Notes under the pieces: generated by a model
Seen by the model: the letters and a program-made list of their open reading frames with translations, nothing else
Database searches by the model: none
Told to the model about the DNA's origin: nothing
Assembly: GCF_024496085.1 (NCBI RefSeq)
Contig: NZ_CP101751.1
Coordinates: forward strand, 434,001 to 498,000
Reading direction: 5' to 3'
Source: Flavobacterium cerinum
GTDB taxonomy: Bacteria > Bacteroidota > Bacteroidia > Flavobacteriales > Flavobacteriaceae
DNA: 64,000 bases
Shown: positions 61,316 through 64,000 of the stretch, piece after piece
Layout of the letters: the number at the start of each line of letters is the position of its first letter
Position numbering within the stretch: the stretch's first letter is position 1
Program-made: the position numbers and the translations under genes

Positions 61316-61323
61316 TACATTTG
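61316..61323 (+). promoter_or_regulatory. -7 box of the TetR-efflux operon
   Basis: TACATTTG fits TAnnTTTG and gives a leader of about 10 bases before the ATG at 61340. It abuts the palindromic operator. Confidence 0.6.
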
Positions 61324-61339
61324 CCGAAATTTTTTGACC

Positions 61340-61939
61340 ATGAAAAACGAAATTTTAGAGAAAGCATCCGACATGTTCCTGAATTTAGGCTTCAAAAGTG
61401 TGACGATGGATGACATCGCTTCTGAAATGGGTATTTCAAAAAAAACCATTTATGAACACTATGCCACTAAAGTGGAATTAGTCAAAGCAGCGACTACATA
61501 TCTGTTTGATAAAATCTCTGCCGGAATTGACGAAATATGCACACTCGGCAAAAATCCGATCGAAGAGCTTTTCGATATTAAAGATTATGTGCAAAAAAAC
61601 ATAAAAGAGGAAAACTCTTCAACCATATTCCAGTTACAAAAGTACTATCCGAAAATTCACGATTGTTTAAAATCCATGCAATTTGAAAAAATGGACACTT
61701 GTGTGATCGACAACCTGAACCGGGGAAAAGAAGCCGGTTTATTCCGCCAGGAAATCGATGTAGATTTTATCGGTCGTATTTACTATGCCAGTGCCATGAG
61801 CACAATGGACATTGAATTGTTCCCGGAAAACATGTACACGCGTAAGGAGCTGGATGAAAAACTGTTGGAATATCACGTTCGCGGTATTGCCACTCCGAAA
61901 GGAATTGAAACTTTAGAAAAATTACTCATTAATCAATAA
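61340..61939 (+). CDS. TetR/AcrR-family repressor of an efflux operon
   Basis: The 199-residue protein has an N-terminal TetR helix-turn-helix (MDDIASEMGISKKTIYEHYATK, residues ~24-45) and an all-helical ligand-binding part. I start at ATG 61340. A TTG two codons upstream is also in frame. It heads an operon with TolC and an RND adaptor, and the palindrome upstream makes autoregulation likely. Ligand unknown. Confidence 0.88.
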   Translation: MKNEILEKASDMFLNLGFKSVTMDDIASEMGISKKTIYEHYATKVELVKAATTYLFDKISAGIDEICTLGKNPIEELFDIKDYVQKNIKEENSSTIFQLQKYYPKIHDCLKSMQFEKMDTCVIDNLNRGKEAGLFRQEIDVDFIGRIYYASAMSTMDIELFPENMYTRKELDEKLLEYHVRGIATPKGIETLEKLLINQ

Positions 61940-61946
61940 ACATCAT

Positions 61947-63281
61947 ATGAAAACAAGAATAACAATTGCGTTATTATTTTTTGCCATTGTCAGCCAGGCA
62001 CAGGTTCAGCGTTTGTCGCTAAAAGACGCTCTGAAATATGCCCTGGAAAACAAAGCCGATGCTAAAAAAGCTAAGCTTGAGGTTGACAACAGTAATCACA
62101 AAATAGCCGAAGTACGCTCCCGTGCCTTACCGCAAATCAGCTTAAACGGAAGCCTTACTTATAACCCGATCTTACAGCTAAATGCTTTACCGGGCGACTT
62201 TTTCGGACAACCGGGAACTACTATTCTCGCTCCGTTAGGGCAAAAATGGAACTCTGTTGGCGGCGCCACTTTAACACAGAATATCTTTGATTATTCTGTT
62301 TTAACCGGATTAAAAGCAGCGAAGTCTACTCGTGAATTTTATCAGGTGAATGCGCAATTAACAGAAGAGCAGGTGATCGAAAAAGTGGCTAATGCTTACT
62401 ATCAGGTATTCGTACAAAAACAAAAACTGAACACTATCGACAGTACATTGGCGAACAATACCAAAGTACGTAATATTATCGACGGACAGTTTAAAAACGG
62501 ATTGGCCAAAAAAATCGATTTGGATCGTGTAAATGTAAAATTGATCAACCTTAATTCTACAAAACAACAATTGGTTAACGGTGTGCAAATGCAGGAAAAC
62601 ACATTAAAATTCCTTATTGGTTTACCTGCTTCCACCCCAATTGAAATTGTAAAAGAAGACATTCAGGTTAAACCGTTCCTAAACGAGACACCATCCGTAA
62701 CAAACAGAAGTGAATATCAGTTATTGGAAAAACAAAAAACACTTCTGAAATACCAAAAAGAATCATTTATAGCAGAACATTATCCCACTTTATCCCTTTC
62801 TGCTAACTATAATTATATTGGTCAGGGTCCGGTAATGCCTTTAGGAGCAAAACCTGCTGACGGTGTGTATTGGTCGGATTTCTCTACGATCGGATTAAAC
62901 CTGAAGATTCCTGTTTTTACCGGTTTCGCCACCCGTTCAAAAGTAAGACAAGCTGATGTGAGTCTTCAAAAAATTGAAGAAGATCTGAAAGATTCTGAAT
63001 TAGCTTTAGGATTAGAATTTGAAAATGCGAAATCGCAGTTAAACAACAGTCTTATTACGATTAACAATCAAAAAGAGAATGTGAATCTGGCCCAGGAAGT
63101 TTTCAGCAATACCAAAAACAATTATATCAACGGACTGGCTTCTTTAACTGATCTGTTGGATTCTGAAAATGCACTGACAGAAGCAAAAAACAATTATACA
63201 TCCGCTTTATTGGAATACAAACTGGCCGAAATCCAGATCATTAAATCCAAAGGAGCGTTAAAAACACTTTTAAATCAATAA
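61947..63281 (+). CDS. TolC-family outer-membrane efflux channel
   Basis: The 444-residue protein has a signal peptide (cleavage near SQAQ, residue ~19), LSLKDALKYALENKADAKKA at the start and two repeats of long amphipathic helices with barrel strands, as in TolC. The final helical repeat includes NYINGLASLTDLLDSENAL. It starts 7 bases after the TetR gene and should form the outer channel of a tripartite pump. Confidence 0.92.
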   Translation: MKTRITIALLFFAIVSQAQVQRLSLKDALKYALENKADAKKAKLEVDNSNHKIAEVRSRALPQISLNGSLTYNPILQLNALPGDFFGQPGTTILAPLGQKWNSVGGATLTQNIFDYSVLTGLKAAKSTREFYQVNAQLTEEQVIEKVANAYYQVFVQKQKLNTIDSTLANNTKVRNIIDGQFKNGLAKKIDLDRVNVKLINLNSTKQQLVNGVQMQENTLKFLIGLPASTPIEIVKEDIQVKPFLNETPSVTNRSEYQLLEKQKTLLKYQKESFIAEHYPTLSLSANYNYIGQGPVMPLGAKPADGVYWSDFSTIGLNLKIPVFTGFATRSKVRQADVSLQKIEEDLKDSELALGLEFENAKSQLNNSLITINNQKENVNLAQEVFSNTKNNYINGLASLTDLLDSENALTEAKNNYTSALLEYKLAEIQIIKSKGALKTLLNQ

Positions 63282-63293
63282 CCATCAATCAAT

Positions 63294-64000
63294 ATGAAAA
63301 GAAAAATTATCACAGCAGTCGTTATATTAGGTTCATTAGGCCTGATCGCTTATGTGTTAAGCAGCAATAAAGCAAAGAATGAAGAGAAAACAGCCGTAGT
63401 AGCCGAAACCAATGCTACTGTAGTTGTAAAGATAGATACTGTAAAAACACAACCCGTTTCCCTGGATTTCATCGCAAACGGAAATTTTTATCCGTCTCAG
63501 GAATTAAATTTCTCCGCTGAAAACTCAGGACGCGTAACAAAGGTTTTAGTTGATGAAGGAACGCCGGTACGAATCGGACAAACTTTAGCCATAATTAAAG
63601 CGGATAAAATTAACGTAGACTTACAAAATGCGGAAGCTTCTTATCAAAATGCAGCAGCTGATGCGCAACGTTTTGAAAGCGCATTCAAAACCGGAGGTGT
63701 AACCAAACAACAATTGGATCAGGCGAAACTGGCACTTGCCAATGCTAAAGCGCATTTACAACAAGCTAAAATCACATTGGGTGATGCAAGCATTAAATCG
63801 TCTATCAACGGAATCGTAAACAAACGTTTTATCGAACCGGGATCTGTTGTTTCTCCGGGAACACAATTGTTTGAATTAGTGAATGTATCCACTTTAAAAT
63901 TAAAAGTTTCCGTAAGCGAAGATCAAATTGCCGGGCTTAAAGTAGGTTCACCTATTAAAGTGAAAGCAAGCGTTTATCCGGATAAAGAATTTAACGGTAA
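63294..64000 (+). CDS. RND efflux adaptor, 3' end outside window
   Basis: The visible 235 residues have a single N-terminal helix (MKRKIITAVVILGSLGLIAY), the first lipoyl half (ENSGRVTKVLVDEGTPVRIGQ), an alpha hairpin with Gln/Ala-rich heptads (~120-165) and the second lipoyl half (SSINGIVNKRFIEPGSVVSPG), then the start of the beta barrel. This is an AcrA/MexA-type membrane fusion protein of the TolC partner gene 12 bases upstream. The pump gene is expected just beyond the window. Confidence 0.92.
   Translation, partial: MKRKIITAVVILGSLGLIAYVLSSNKAKNEEKTAVVAETNATVVVKIDTVKTQPVSLDFIANGNFYPSQELNFSAENSGRVTKVLVDEGTPVRIGQTLAIIKADKINVDLQNAEASYQNAAADAQRFESAFKTGGVTKQQLDQAKLALANAKAHLQQAKITLGDASIKSSINGIVNKRFIEPGSVVSPGTQLFELVNVSTLKLKVSVSEDQIAGLKVGSPIKVKASVYPDKEFNG

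Noticed and set aside
1..64000. CRISPR arrays, rRNA operons, IS elements, integrases or phage genes
   Set aside because: No regularly spaced repeats, transposase, integrase or structural phage genes were seen; the region looks chromosomal and stable.

Overview
The window is a gene-dense, AT-rich stretch of a Bacteroidota chromosome, most likely a Flavobacteriaceae member close to Flavobacterium. The signs are TAnnTTTG-type promoters, weak or absent Shine-Dalgarno sequences, type IX secretion (T9SS) C-terminal tails on two proteins, SusC/OprC-style TonB receptors, a CusA-TolC fusion pump, a crtB/crtI/crtZ/CarR-type lycopene cyclase carotenoid cluster and the DUF4266/DUF3570 ApbE operon. There is no rRNA, CRISPR array, insertion sequence or prophage. 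One tRNA gene (Ser-GGA) is present.

Layout. 1-6.5 kb: a string of plus-strand orphan genes (one cut by the window edge), mostly unrecognised small soluble or exported proteins resembling the accessory/immunity-like genes of flavobacterial genomes, with a DUF2071 protein, a small cytochrome c and a class I methyltransferase among them. 6.9-13.6 kb: a tight eight-gene operon (lipoprotein, ankyrin protein, membrane proteins, large soluble proteins) with almost no recognisable function. This is the best candidate for an undescribed multi-gene system. 14.4-21.9 kb (minus): a heavy-metal efflux operon (small exported His-rich protein, CusA-TolC fusion, CusB-like adaptor, PAP2 phosphatase, VIT-family transporter). 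22.3-25.1 kb: thioredoxin, ApbE, DUF4266 and DUF3570 operon. 25.3-25.9 kb: a two-gene toxin-antitoxin-like pair. 26.1-30.9 kb (minus): carotenoid operon led by a MarR regulator, predicted to make zeaxanthin. 31.4-32.6 kb: CPBP protease and a membrane XRE regulator, divergent.

32.8-44.9 kb: a coherent copper island. It holds small membrane proteins with a C-x9-C-x3-C motif (three copies, all GTG starts), a YtkA/FixH-like lipoprotein, an OprC/NosA-like TonB receptor carrying the CxxxM copper motif in its plug, MbnP and MbnH homologues, an SCO copper chaperone, an AraC regulator and a YHS lipoprotein. These are followed by two cytochrome bd-like membrane proteins, each with a fused C-terminal cytochrome c, and a 54-residue single-span protein.

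45-64 kb: two T9SS-secreted proteins, tRNA-Ser, asparaginase with a glycerolipid acyltransferase, TatD, a retropepsin-like protease, a Tet-type MFS pump, the 2-oxoglutarate dehydrogenase genes sucA-sucB, a polyprenyl (probably geranylgeranyl) diphosphate synthase, and a TetR-TolC-RND adaptor operon that runs off the end. Several clear hairpin terminators punctuate this last part.
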